64,000 nucleotides of DNA from Streptobacillus ratti (GTDB taxonomy: Bacteria; Fusobacteriota; Fusobacteriia; Fusobacteriales; Leptotrichiaceae): assembly GCF_001891165.1 (NCBI RefSeq), contig NZ_LKKW01000001.1:51599-115598 (forward strand), in the 5' to 3' direction. The notes below the pieces were generated by a model, which was not told the origin of the DNA, ran no database searches, and saw only the letters and a list, made by a program, of their open reading frames with translations. Positions 45,667 to 53,767 of the stretch are shown here, in pieces. Positions within the stretch are counted from its first letter, which is position 1, and the number at the start of each line of letters is the position of its first letter. Both the position numbers and the translations under genes were made by a program.

Positions 45667-46794
45667 ATGAGGGGGATATTTAAAGGAAGTAATAAATCAT
45701 TAATTCAAAGTAATGATGAAAAGGAAATTGAGGAAAAATTTAAAATAAAAACCGATATAATAAATAAAATTTTTGATGAATTTAATAAAAAAAATGAAAT
45801 TTTTGAAAAAGAAACTTTAGAAGATTATAATAAAATTTTTAGTTTAAAAGATGAAATAAAAATAAAATTTTTAATAACAAATAAAAAAGAAAAAAATTTT
45901 GAATCAATGATAAAAAGGTATAAGTTTGAAGAAGATGTTCAAGTTATTGCAACAGCATATTTAAAATTAGATAAAAATGAAAGAGAGGAAATTGAAAAAA
46001 GATTTTTTATTCTTGAATACTCAAAAGACAGTTTAATAAACAAGGTAAAAGTAAAATTTGTTAAAGATGAAAGATATAAAAAGGAAATTGAAATACTTAA
46101 AAATTACGCTTATTTAAATAATTTATATATAAATTATTTACCTTTACACATTTTTGATAGTATGTATCTTATAAAAATAGTTTCAATTTACGATAATATT
46201 GATTTATATGATTTACATAATGATAAAGATATAGATTTAAATTTTGATTTTAAAGAATATAACGAAAAGGTAAAAATCAATTATGAAATTTTTTGGAATA
46301 TAGAAAAAATAAATTATTTTTCTAATAAAAAAATAAGACCAACTGAAAAAAATATATATTTTGAATATATATTTAATTTAGATAAAGATTCAAAATATTT
46401 AGTTGCTGATACTGAGAAAAATATTTATGGCGTTATTAACACAGGTTATATATTAAAAATTTGGACAACTAGTTCAGAATATAAATTATGGAATTTAATT
46501 AAAATAAATTCTGTGGAAAGGGAGGTATTGTTTTCAAATAATATTAATTATGGTTATTTAAAAGTTTTAAACAGGAATTGTATTGAAAATATTATTTTTT
46601 CAAATACATTTCTTAGAGAGAGTATTGATGGTTTTAATTTTAAAGATAATATTTTAGGAAAGGAGGAATTTTTTTTGGAAATAATATTTAGTAATAAATG
46701 TTTTGCTAAAATTGATACAATTAATTATGTAAAACAAATATTTAAAGAATTATTTCCTGAAAAAAATATTAATATATGTCAAAGTCAATACTAG
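45667..46794 (+). CDS. Unknown protein, first gene of the spike/effector operon
   Basis: This protein of 375 residues is not recognised. I use ATG 45667, 5 bases behind GAGG. A GTG at 45661 overlaps that site. It is very rich in Lys, Asn, Ile and Phe with no signal or membrane segment. The first ~130 residues look helical and charged. The rest (from about 195) looks mostly beta, with Trp/Tyr-rich stretches such as TGYILKIWTTSSEYKLWNLIKI. As first gene of an operon with VgrG-like and PAAR-like proteins, it could be a structural adaptor or chaperone. That is a guess from position only. Confidence 0.75.
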   Translation: MRGIFKGSNKSLIQSNDEKEIEEKFKIKTDIINKIFDEFNKKNEIFEKETLEDYNKIFSLKDEIKIKFLITNKKEKNFESMIKRYKFEEDVQVIATAYLKLDKNEREEIEKRFFILEYSKDSLINKVKVKFVKDERYKKEIEILKNYAYLNNLYINYLPLHIFDSMYLIKIVSIYDNIDLYDLHNDKDIDLNFDFKEYNEKVKINYEIFWNIEKINYFSNKKIRPTEKNIYFEYIFNLDKDSKYLVADTEKNIYGVINTGYILKIWTTSSEYKLWNLIKINSVEREVLFSNNINYGYLKVLNRNCIENIIFSNTFLRESIDGFNFKDNILGKEEFFLEIIFSNKCFAKIDTINYVKQIFKELFPEKNINICQSQY

Positions 46795-47441
46795 AAAGAA
46801 AAATACCTTATTTCTATAATTACGTATGGTTTGCTCTTTATGATTGTATAAGAAAATATGGCTTATATGATGGTTATGTTAAGCTTTTAAAAACTTTAAA
46901 GACAGATAGCAGTACATTTTTTTCTACAATGCAATTTGTTTCAGCATATATGAATGATTATGATAAGTATGTTGCAAGTTTAAATCCAGATTTTTATGAT
47001 TTTTTAGACGTAAATGAATTAACAGAAGATGAAAGAAATGTAGTATTTATTTTAGCTGCTTCCATGGATTTAAGAGTTAATAAACCTATATTCGAACAAA
47101 TTTACGAATATATTATTAATGATTTGAAATTAAAGGGAGAATATAAAGAAATAATTGCAAAATATATTTTGAAATTTAGAATAACAAAAAATTTAGATTA
47201 TGTATTACCAAATATGATAAATGAAGTTTTTTCAAAAAATATTTTTTATAAAAACATAAATAATCATAAATATGTAATATATGTAACTGATAAATTTAAT
47301 TTTGAAAAAAGCCAATTTATTTCTATTATAGAAAAGTATTTTTTAGAAGAGGGTGAAAAAATTGAAGTGTACTGGGGAAAACATTTTACAGTACTTGATC
47401 ATGGGAAAGTTGCAAAAATAGATAAAAATGTATTTTTTTAA
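46776..47441 (+). CDS. Unknown protein, second gene of the spike/effector operon
   Basis: A 221-residue protein, not recognised, overlapping the previous gene by 19 bp. There is no clear ribosome binding site before the ATG, so translation is probably coupled. The N-terminal ~150 residues are helical (FYNYVWFALYDCIRKYGLYDGYVKLLKTLK). The last ~60 form a mixed region with KYVIYVTDKFNFEKSQFISIIEKYF and EVYWGKHFTVLDHGKVAKI. No signal peptide or transmembrane segment. It is a candidate effector-loading adaptor by neighbourhood only. Confidence 0.75.
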   Translation: MSKSILERKIPYFYNYVWFALYDCIRKYGLYDGYVKLLKTLKTDSSTFFSTMQFVSAYMNDYDKYVASLNPDFYDFLDVNELTEDERNVVFILAASMDLRVNKPIFEQIYEYIINDLKLKGEYKEIIAKYILKFRITKNLDYVLPNMINEVFSKNIFYKNINNHKYVIYVTDKFNFEKSQFISIIEKYFLEEGEKIEVYWGKHFTVLDHGKVAKIDKNVFF

Positions 47442-47457
47442 TTAGGGAGGGGATATT

Positions 47458-47880
47458 ATTTTTAATTTTAGTGTATTAATAGAAAATAAAGATGAAAAAA
47501 TAGTACTTGAAAAGTCTGAAATATTTGATTTGAAATATAATTTTAAATCACGTAATGACAGTCTTATTGTTGGAGATAAGGGATTATCAATTACTTTAGG
47601 AATAAAGTTTTTAAATGATCCAAATGATAGTAAAATTAGAGAAAAAAGTAAAAAAGTTTTAGAAAGTATTTTAGAATGGGTATCTCAAAAACATGATTAC
47701 AGGAAGTTAATAATAGAAGAAATTTTAACTGAAGATGAAAAAATTATTTACATTTTTAATAATATTTATATTGATGAAATGATAAAAAAATATAATGTAG
47801 AAAATATAGGAGAATATACAATATTATTAAAACAAAATTTATTAGAAAAAAATAAAATTGAGATAAAAAAGGAGAAATAA
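47458..47880 (+). CDS. Tube-like (Hcp/tail-tube type) protein with apparent ATT start
   Basis: The frame is open upstream of the first standard start (TTG 47530) to an ATT at 47458, placed 5 bases behind the strong site AGGGAGGGG. Nothing else near that site is in frame as ATG, GTG or TTG. From there the product has 140 residues: IFNFSVLIENKDEKIVLEKS…, then a helix (SKIREKSKKVLESILEWV) and a C-terminal beta pattern DEKIIYIFNNIYIDEMIKKY…GEYTILLKQN. That end resembles the closing strands of Hcp and phage tail-tube proteins. The fold assignment is weak but fits the adjacent VgrG-like genes. Confidence 0.6.
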   Translation: MFNFSVLIENKDEKIVLEKSEIFDLKYNFKSRNDSLIVGDKGLSITLGIKFLNDPNDSKIREKSKKVLESILEWVSQKHDYRKLIIEEILTEDEKIIYIFNNIYIDEMIKKYNVENIGEYTILLKQNLLEKNKIEIKKEK

Positions 47881-47881
47881 T

Positions 47882-48448
47882 ATGGAAACTTTAATTTTAA
47901 AATTAGATAATTTAACATTAAGAAATATATTTGTACACGATTTTAAATCATTTAGTAAATATAATGAAAATAGTGAGGATATAATAATATTTTCTTGTGA
48001 AAGTAAATATGAAGAAGAGTTATTAAATATTTTAGATAAAAAAGAAATTAAATATAATATTAGTGGTTTTGAAACTAGAGAATTTAGAGGTATAGTTAAA
48101 GAAATTTTAGTTGAAACATTAGATGAATCAACTTTAATTGTAAGATTAAGTGGAGTAGATGAAAGTGTAAAACTTAAATTAAATAAAAAACTAGTTAGAC
48201 TTTATCAAGATACAACATTACCAGTAAAGAAAGTTATTGAGGATATTTTGAAAGATTATGGAATGGACTATCATATATCAAAAAATATAGATATGGAAAT
48301 AGGAAGAGTATATTATCAGTATAATGAAGATGATTGGGCATTTTTAGTACGAATTTTATCGGATATTAATGAAAGAATTTTTATTAATAAAGATGGCATA
48401 ATTATAATAGGGGAAGAAAAATTATCGGAGGAAGAAGAGGTTGCGTAA
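47882..48448 (+). CDS. VgrG-like spike protein, gp27-like N-terminal part
   Basis: The 188 residues resemble the first half of VgrG/late-control-D proteins: two beta-barrel-like segments, then LPVKKVIEDILKDYGMDYHIS and YYQYNEDDWAFLVRILSDINERIFINKDGIIII, which matches the 'W-x-FL-x-R-x-A/S' region of the gp27 module. In VgrG proteins the same chain continues into the gp5-like OB fold. Here a stop codon intervenes and the next gene, overlapping by 8 bp, supplies it. It begins one base after the tube-like gene with GGAG upstream. Confidence 0.7.
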   Translation: METLILKLDNLTLRNIFVHDFKSFSKYNENSEDIIIFSCESKYEEELLNILDKKEIKYNISGFETREFRGIVKEILVETLDESTLIVRLSGVDESVKLKLNKKLVRLYQDTTLPVKKVIEDILKDYGMDYHISKNIDMEIGRVYYQYNEDDWAFLVRILSDINERIFINKDGIIIIGEEKLSEEEEVA

Positions 48449-49250
48449 AGTTACTGTTATCAATAGAAATGGAAATAAATTGATAAAATTTATGGATAAT
48501 AAAATTCATTCATTAGGGAAAATTTTTAAATATAAAGATGAACAATTTATAGTAAATGAATCTAAAATAGAATTAAAAAATAATATGTTTTTTTGTACAG
48601 TAGAATGTTCTAAAATAGGAGAATATAAATTAAGAACAATTAAAAATACAAATATAACAGGTAGTTCTTTAATGGGAAAAGTCGTTAAGATATTTTCAAG
48701 AGATGAAAAAGCATATATGAATGTTGATTTTAGTGAATTTTTAAAAGAAAAGTATGGAAATGTACAAACTTTTGGAAAAAATTATGTAGATATACCTTAT
48801 AAAACTTTTTATTCACAATCAAATACAGGGCTTTTCCCTACACCAGAAATAAATGATGTGGTTGATGTGGTATTTATTGATGAAAATGAAAATAATATGA
48901 AAGTGTCATGGTGCTTGGAAAATGAAAATAGTTCAAGATTTAATGATGGAGAAAAAAGAAATTATTTGAATAAAGAAATAGATTTTAACATTAATAAAGA
49001 CAGGGTATATATTAATTTTAAAAATAAAATGGAAATATTGACTACAAATTTTGTTTTAAATTCAAAAGATATAGTGATTTCAGCTAAAGAAAAATTAGGA
49101 ATAGCTTCAGAATTGGATATTTCAGTTGAAGCAAATGATGATTTACAAATTTTTGGTAATGAATTAGAGTTAAGAAGTAAATCTAAAAATTTAAGTATAG
49201 TAAGTGAGGGGAATTTACTTTTAAAAGGGAAACAAATTCATAATGATTAA
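48441..49250 (+). CDS. VgrG-like spike protein, gp5-like OB fold and beta needle
   Basis: The 269 residues start at a TTG overlapping the previous gene; GGAGGAAGAGG precedes it. Residues ~70-170 look like the OB-fold domain of gp5/VgrG (GKVVKIFSRDEKAYMNVDF…GLFPTPEINDVVDVVFIDENENNMKVSW). The last ~90 residues alternate in short beta repeats (NFVLNSKDIVISAKEKLGIA, LELRSKSKNLSIVSEGNLLL) as in the trimeric needle. Together with the gene before it, the total (457 aa) equals one ordinary VgrG. T4 keeps gp27 and gp5 separate; VgrG and PVC spikes normally do not. Confidence 0.75.
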   Translation: MRKVTVINRNGNKLIKFMDNKIHSLGKIFKYKDEQFIVNESKIELKNNMFFCTVECSKIGEYKLRTIKNTNITGSSLMGKVVKIFSRDEKAYMNVDFSEFLKEKYGNVQTFGKNYVDIPYKTFYSQSNTGLFPTPEINDVVDVVFIDENENNMKVSWCLENENSSRFNDGEKRNYLNKEIDFNINKDRVYINFKNKMEILTTNFVLNSKDIVISAKEKLGIASELDISVEANDDLQIFGNELELRSKSKNLSIVSEGNLLLKGKQIHND

Positions 49251-49266
49251 GTTAAAAGGGGGATAA

Positions 49267-52200
49267 ATGGAATTAAAAAAATTTGAAGATATAGATATTA
49301 CTCAAGAACTTTCAAATTTTTTTGATAAATTAGCAGAAGTATTTTTGCTTAAGAAATATAATGAAATTGATGATACAAATTTTGGAAGATATAAGTTAAG
49401 TAAATTAAAAATTGAAGAAAAATTTCCAAATACTGATTTTGATTTCTTAGTTTATACAAAAGAAGGTTATCTTATGCAAGATGAATTAATAATAATTACC
49501 TTTAAAGATTTAATGAAAGAATTAAATACTTTAATAGAAGAATTTGAAAATCAAGAAATATACATAGAAAAAAATATAAAGTATTTAAGTAAATATAATG
49601 AAGTTGATTTTAAGGATATTAAATCTAAAAATCCAAATTTAGTAAACATAAATGATTATAGATCTAAAAATATAAAAATTACTTTAGGGGGTATATTATC
49701 TACAGCTCATGTTTTTGGAAGTAAGAGGTTGACTGACTTTTTTAAAAATAGAAAATATATCTATCTTGATGAAAATAATGTTCCAATTACAGAATATTTT
49801 AAACAATTAGAATTAATTGATGTATCCAAACTTTTTAAGAAAAAAGATGAGGAAATAGAAGTAGTAGTGCCAATAGAAAATAATAAAGATGATAAAATTA
49901 TCAAAGAATTATCAGAAAAAGATAAAAAAGATTTTTTTGGGCAAGATAGTAAATCTGATATATCATCTATATTAGATAAATTAAAAGATCCTGATATTAT
50001 TAAGGGCATAATAGAGCTTAAAAAAAATTCTAAAAAGAATAATGAAGTAAAAGGAAATGAAAAAAACAATAATAATAAAAGTAAAAATAGTGGGAGTAAT
50101 AATAGTAATATCAGTAATAATGTCTCTACTAAATCAAATGAAAATACATCTAAAAAAATTGTTAAAAGTAATGATAAAATAAATAATCTACTTAGAGAAA
50201 AATATAATTCTAATAAATACAAGGAAAATGCAAGTAAATATGTTGAAAATACAACAAATAGAACCATTTCAGAAAAAGATGAAGAAGATATAAATAACAT
50301 ACTTAATATGTATGAGGAACAAACTAAAGATAAAAATGGTGTAGGAGATACAATAAAACAAAAAGGATATGATTATTTTAGAGATGTATCCAAGAAAAAA
50401 GAAAAACTACATACTGAAGATATGATATATTTAATACTTAAAAATAATAGGGGGAATGAATTAGATATATTGGAAAAAAGTTTAGGGGGTTATAGCTGTA
50501 GATACATTAAAGAAAGTTTTGTACATAAAATTAAATCTGTTTCAAAAAATATATTTTTATCCAAGATAAGTAATTTGATAAATATGAATTTAAAAAATAT
50601 TGGAATTAATTATGAGGTTGATTTATCAGATTACAATTATCTAAATTATGGGAAAAAGGATATTGATGATATTTCTTTAAAAGGGGATAAGAGAATACTA
50701 GATTATATTAAATTAAATAATTTAGTTAAATCTAGTTTCTCTGTTGACTCTAAAGGTATTAGGATATATCCTAGAAGTAGAAGATTATTTGATAATATAT
50801 TGATAAAATATATTAAAAATAGGATAAGGTACAAAAAGAGTAATTTTGATGGTATAGATTTGAAAGATTTAAATCTTTCCAGAAATACCCTTATTTCTTT
50901 AGATGAATTAACTTTTGGATTATCAGAAGAAGAATATAATTTAATTGATCAGATAGGAAATGAATTAAATATTACAAAGTTAATTATTTACTTACTTAAG
51001 AATAAATTTAGATATAGTAAAAAAATACTTGAAAATATAAATTCTAATATCAATAAGACATATGATGAATATATGAGAGATAATAGTAAAGAATCGGATA
51101 AAAATAGTATTAAAGGACTTTTTCCTACAAAAATAAGTTTAGAAAAGCATTGTGAATTGAAAGGGATAAGAGGTATTTATTTTTTCTATAAATCATTTTA
51201 TGATGAAGAAAATAATAAAATTTTAAATTCAGAAACAATTGCTACAACAAGTGTGATTGTTAAATGTAATCAATGCCCAACACCAAGTAAATTTATTGCA
51301 GGGTCAGTAAATACATTTGTTAAGGGCGATATGGTATTAACAGATAAAGATAAATTAATAACTCCATTTGCAACTTGTCCAATTACAAAAGTTTGTAATA
51401 TTAATATTATAGGAAGTAGTTGGACTCCAGTTTCAAACTTAAAATATGGTTCTAATAATGCTTTATTATTAACTTCCAAAATTAATTGTAGCTTTGGTGG
51501 AACTATAAGTTTAGAATCAACGACTATTAAAAATGTTTTAAACTCAAGTATAGAAACTGTTGAAAATAAGGAGAAAACTGATATTAAGATTAATTCCCCT
51601 TTTAAAACAAAAGATGAACTTATTGATTTTTTAGATAAAAGAGTAATTTCTTTTAAATTAATAAATGATTTATATGATTTAAAAGATAACAGAATTAAAT
51701 TTGTTAAAAATTTAAATACATATATTAATGAGATGAAAAAGATATTATCTGTATATTTATCTCCTAAATATGTTGATAAGAAAATTACATATAATCTAGC
51801 AATTTATGATAATGAAAAAATTATTGATACATCAGATATTATGGATGTTATAAAAGAGTACTTTAATTCATTTATTAATAGAGGTGTAAACACTAAAGGA
51901 TATGAAATTTTCAAAAAATATAGAAAAAATATAAATGGTAATAAATTTTTAGAAGAATATTTAAAATCTAAGGATAGTATTAGTGCTACATATGATTATG
52001 AAATTAATAAAAGTAAAAATGAACCTATTTGGATAAAATATTTATTAAAGGAATATAATAGATATAAATTTAGAAAAAGAAATATAAGGCTGAATGAAGA
52101 ATTTAAAAGAAAAGTTGTTATGTATCATAAAATAGGAGGAGGAATAGATGCAAATAGTCAAACTCCTTGGTGTTCTTCTTTTGTAAATTGGATTTTAGAT

Positions 52201-52533
52201 ATTTCTGGTATAGGAAGCTTTAAAACAGCATCATCACAAAAAATGATAAATAAACTTAAAAGAATTGATAAGCCTTTGTATGGTTCTATATTAATTTTTA
52301 CAAAATATAATAAAAATAATGAATCTACAGGACATGGTCATATTACATTTTTAATGGATATTACAGATGATAAAAAACAATATATTTGTTTAGGGGGAAA
52401 TCAAGAAAGAGAAATAAAATATAGTAAATATTATGTGGATAAGAAAATGGGAATTAAAGGAGGATATTTTAAACTTAATGGAATATTTTGGCCTCCGGAT
52501 TATCCATATGATAAAATTGAGGAAATAAAATAG
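49267..52533 (+). CDS. DUF4280 (PAAR-like) protein with C-terminal CHAP/TIGR02594-type hydrolase
   Basis: This 1088-residue protein is a likely effector or spike tip. An N-terminal domain (~1-200) is unknown. A low-complexity Asn/Ser/Lys linker covers ~255-330, followed by helical segments to ~640. A PAAR-like DUF4280 domain at ~655-755 runs from VIVKCNQCPTPSKFIAG to INCSFGGTISLES. At the C-terminus (~950-1088) is a TIGR02594/CHAP-type papain fold with catalytic Cys969 (TPWCSSFVNW), His1025 (GHGHITFLMD) and GGNQ. The fold suggests a peptidoglycan amidase or endopeptidase. No signal peptide is present, consistent with delivery by the spike. No obvious immunity gene follows. Confidence 0.85.
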   Translation: MELKKFEDIDITQELSNFFDKLAEVFLLKKYNEIDDTNFGRYKLSKLKIEEKFPNTDFDFLVYTKEGYLMQDELIIITFKDLMKELNTLIEEFENQEIYIEKNIKYLSKYNEVDFKDIKSKNPNLVNINDYRSKNIKITLGGILSTAHVFGSKRLTDFFKNRKYIYLDENNVPITEYFKQLELIDVSKLFKKKDEEIEVVVPIENNKDDKIIKELSEKDKKDFFGQDSKSDISSILDKLKDPDIIKGIIELKKNSKKNNEVKGNEKNNNNKSKNSGSNNSNISNNVSTKSNENTSKKIVKSNDKINNLLREKYNSNKYKENASKYVENTTNRTISEKDEEDINNILNMYEEQTKDKNGVGDTIKQKGYDYFRDVSKKKEKLHTEDMIYLILKNNRGNELDILEKSLGGYSCRYIKESFVHKIKSVSKNIFLSKISNLINMNLKNIGINYEVDLSDYNYLNYGKKDIDDISLKGDKRILDYIKLNNLVKSSFSVDSKGIRIYPRSRRLFDNILIKYIKNRIRYKKSNFDGIDLKDLNLSRNTLISLDELTFGLSEEEYNLIDQIGNELNITKLIIYLLKNKFRYSKKILENINSNINKTYDEYMRDNSKESDKNSIKGLFPTKISLEKHCELKGIRGIYFFYKSFYDEENNKILNSETIATTSVIVKCNQCPTPSKFIAGSVNTFVKGDMVLTDKDKLITPFATCPITKVCNINIIGSSWTPVSNLKYGSNNALLLTSKINCSFGGTISLESTTIKNVLNSSIETVENKEKTDIKINSPFKTKDELIDFLDKRVISFKLINDLYDLKDNRIKFVKNLNTYINEMKKILSVYLSPKYVDKKITYNLAIYDNEKIIDTSDIMDVIKEYFNSFINRGVNTKGYEIFKKYRKNINGNKFLEEYLKSKDSISATYDYEINKSKNEPIWIKYLLKEYNRYKFRKRNIRLNEEFKRKVVMYHKIGGGIDANSQTPWCSSFVNWILDISGIGSFKTASSQKMINKLKRIDKPLYGSILIFTKYNKNNESTGHGHITFLMDITDDKKQYICLGGNQEREIKYSKYYVDKKMGIKGGYFKLNGIFWPPDYPYDKIEEIK

Positions 52534-52541
52534 GGGGAAAA

Positions 52542-53594
52542 ATGAAAAAAATATTACTATTTTTTATTGCAACAACATTAGTTTTAGCAAATAGTAATTC
52601 AACTACTAATACTAGTGAGGAAATAAAAAAATTAAAAGAACAAATAGAGAATTTAAAAGAAGAAATAGAAAATAGAGATAATTTAAAATATGATGGACTA
52701 GATGCTAATGTAAAGAAAGAAATAGATGAATACGCATTAAATATGTCTCAAAAAATAGATATTTTAAAAGATAAAATGAAAACTAGGTATAAACTAGGTA
52801 ATTTCACAACTGCTGGAGAAAGCTTTTTAGAAAGCCTTGAAGATGATGATAGTAAATTTAGATTTGGAATTATCAATAAATCTATTTTAAATAAAACTTC
52901 TCATAAAAATAATACAGACTTATTTTTTATTAAAAATATTAATAATGATGGCAATATATTTGGTGTTGGAGTATATGGTGGATATAGTAATAGCAAGTAT
53001 AAAAAATATACTAATAAAGATTTGCATGGCTTAGATGTTGGAGTTATTTTAGAGGGAGAATTTCCAGAATATGGTTTAAAAGTAATATCTATGAATGAAT
53101 TTAATAAAGATTTTAAAATAAATGAAGATTATGTGTCTAATTCAATTGTAGGTGGATTGGGTATTACATATAAGAAGCAATTTGGCTCTTTATTTTATGT
53201 AGAACCTATGGGATTTATGCTATATGGTAGTAACATAAATACAAATTTAAGATTTAATGACACAAATGTAAATATAAAAAATAATTTTATGTATAATATA
53301 GGAACTAATTTAAAATTAGGTTTAGAAAATGAGATTAGAAATAATTTATATAATTTCTATATAGAAACATCTTTTGATAAAAAAATTAAAAAAGATAATA
53401 ACTTAATTTTTAAATTTAAAGATAAAGAAAGATATTCAACTGTACCTTTAGAAAATGATATTAATCTTGATTTAGGTTTAGGCTTTGACATCTTATTAAA
53501 TAAAGAACATAGATTTCATATAGAAACAGGAATAGGTTTAATACCATCTGAAAAGGTATATAAGATAGGTGCATCTTATGAACTATTAAAATAA
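52542..53594 (+). CDS. Outer-membrane beta-barrel protein with coiled coil
   Basis: The N-terminal signal peptide (MKKILLFFIATTLVLANS) is followed by a coiled coil (~26-85: EIKKLKEQIENLKEEIENR). Then comes a region of ~240 residues of alternating aromatic/polar strands typical of a barrel (IFGVGVYGGYSNSKYKKY, GGLGITYKKQFGSLFYVEPMGFMLYG), ending in GASYELLK. It resembles the C-terminal autotransporter-like barrels common in Fusobacteria but has no passenger. It is the last gene of the spike operon, with GGGGG before its start and a terminator behind. A role in that system is inferred from location. Confidence 0.75.
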   Translation: MKKILLFFIATTLVLANSNSTTNTSEEIKKLKEQIENLKEEIENRDNLKYDGLDANVKKEIDEYALNMSQKIDILKDKMKTRYKLGNFTTAGESFLESLEDDDSKFRFGIINKSILNKTSHKNNTDLFFIKNINNDGNIFGVGVYGGYSNSKYKKYTNKDLHGLDVGVILEGEFPEYGLKVISMNEFNKDFKINEDYVSNSIVGGLGITYKKQFGSLFYVEPMGFMLYGSNINTNLRFNDTNVNIKNNFMYNIGTNLKLGLENEIRNNLYNFYIETSFDKKIKKDNNLIFKFKDKERYSTVPLENDINLDLGLGFDILLNKEHRFHIETGIGLIPSEKVYKIGASYELLK

Positions 53595-53601
53595 CTATAT
53601 T

Positions 53602-53632
53602 AAATACTGATTTTTTGAGTCAGTATTTTTTT
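53602..53632 (+). terminator. Terminator of the spike/effector operon
   Basis: AAATACTGA and TCAGTATTT form a 9-bp stem with a 9-base loop, followed by a T run. Confidence 0.85.
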
Positions 53633-53637
53633 ATATC

Positions 53638-53666
53638 TTGACATTAACATTAATATAGTGTACTAT
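53638..53666 (+). promoter_or_regulatory. Promoter of typA
   Basis: TTGACA, 17 bases and TACTAT leave a leader of about 95 bases. A second TATAAT at about 53726 has no good -35 box. Confidence 0.65.
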
Positions 53667-53767
53667 ATAAATATAACGATGATAAGATTAAGTTAATTAT
53701 ATATACAAAAGTGACAAAAAATGCTATAATACATATGATAAAAAGAGGAAGGTAATAGTTAATATAA

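Noticed and set aside
49761..50300. 179-codon minus-strand frame with long Leu/Ser runs
   Set aside because: It is the complement of the Asn/Ser/Lys-rich linker of the DUF4280 protein. Leu/Ser runs are what such a complement gives.
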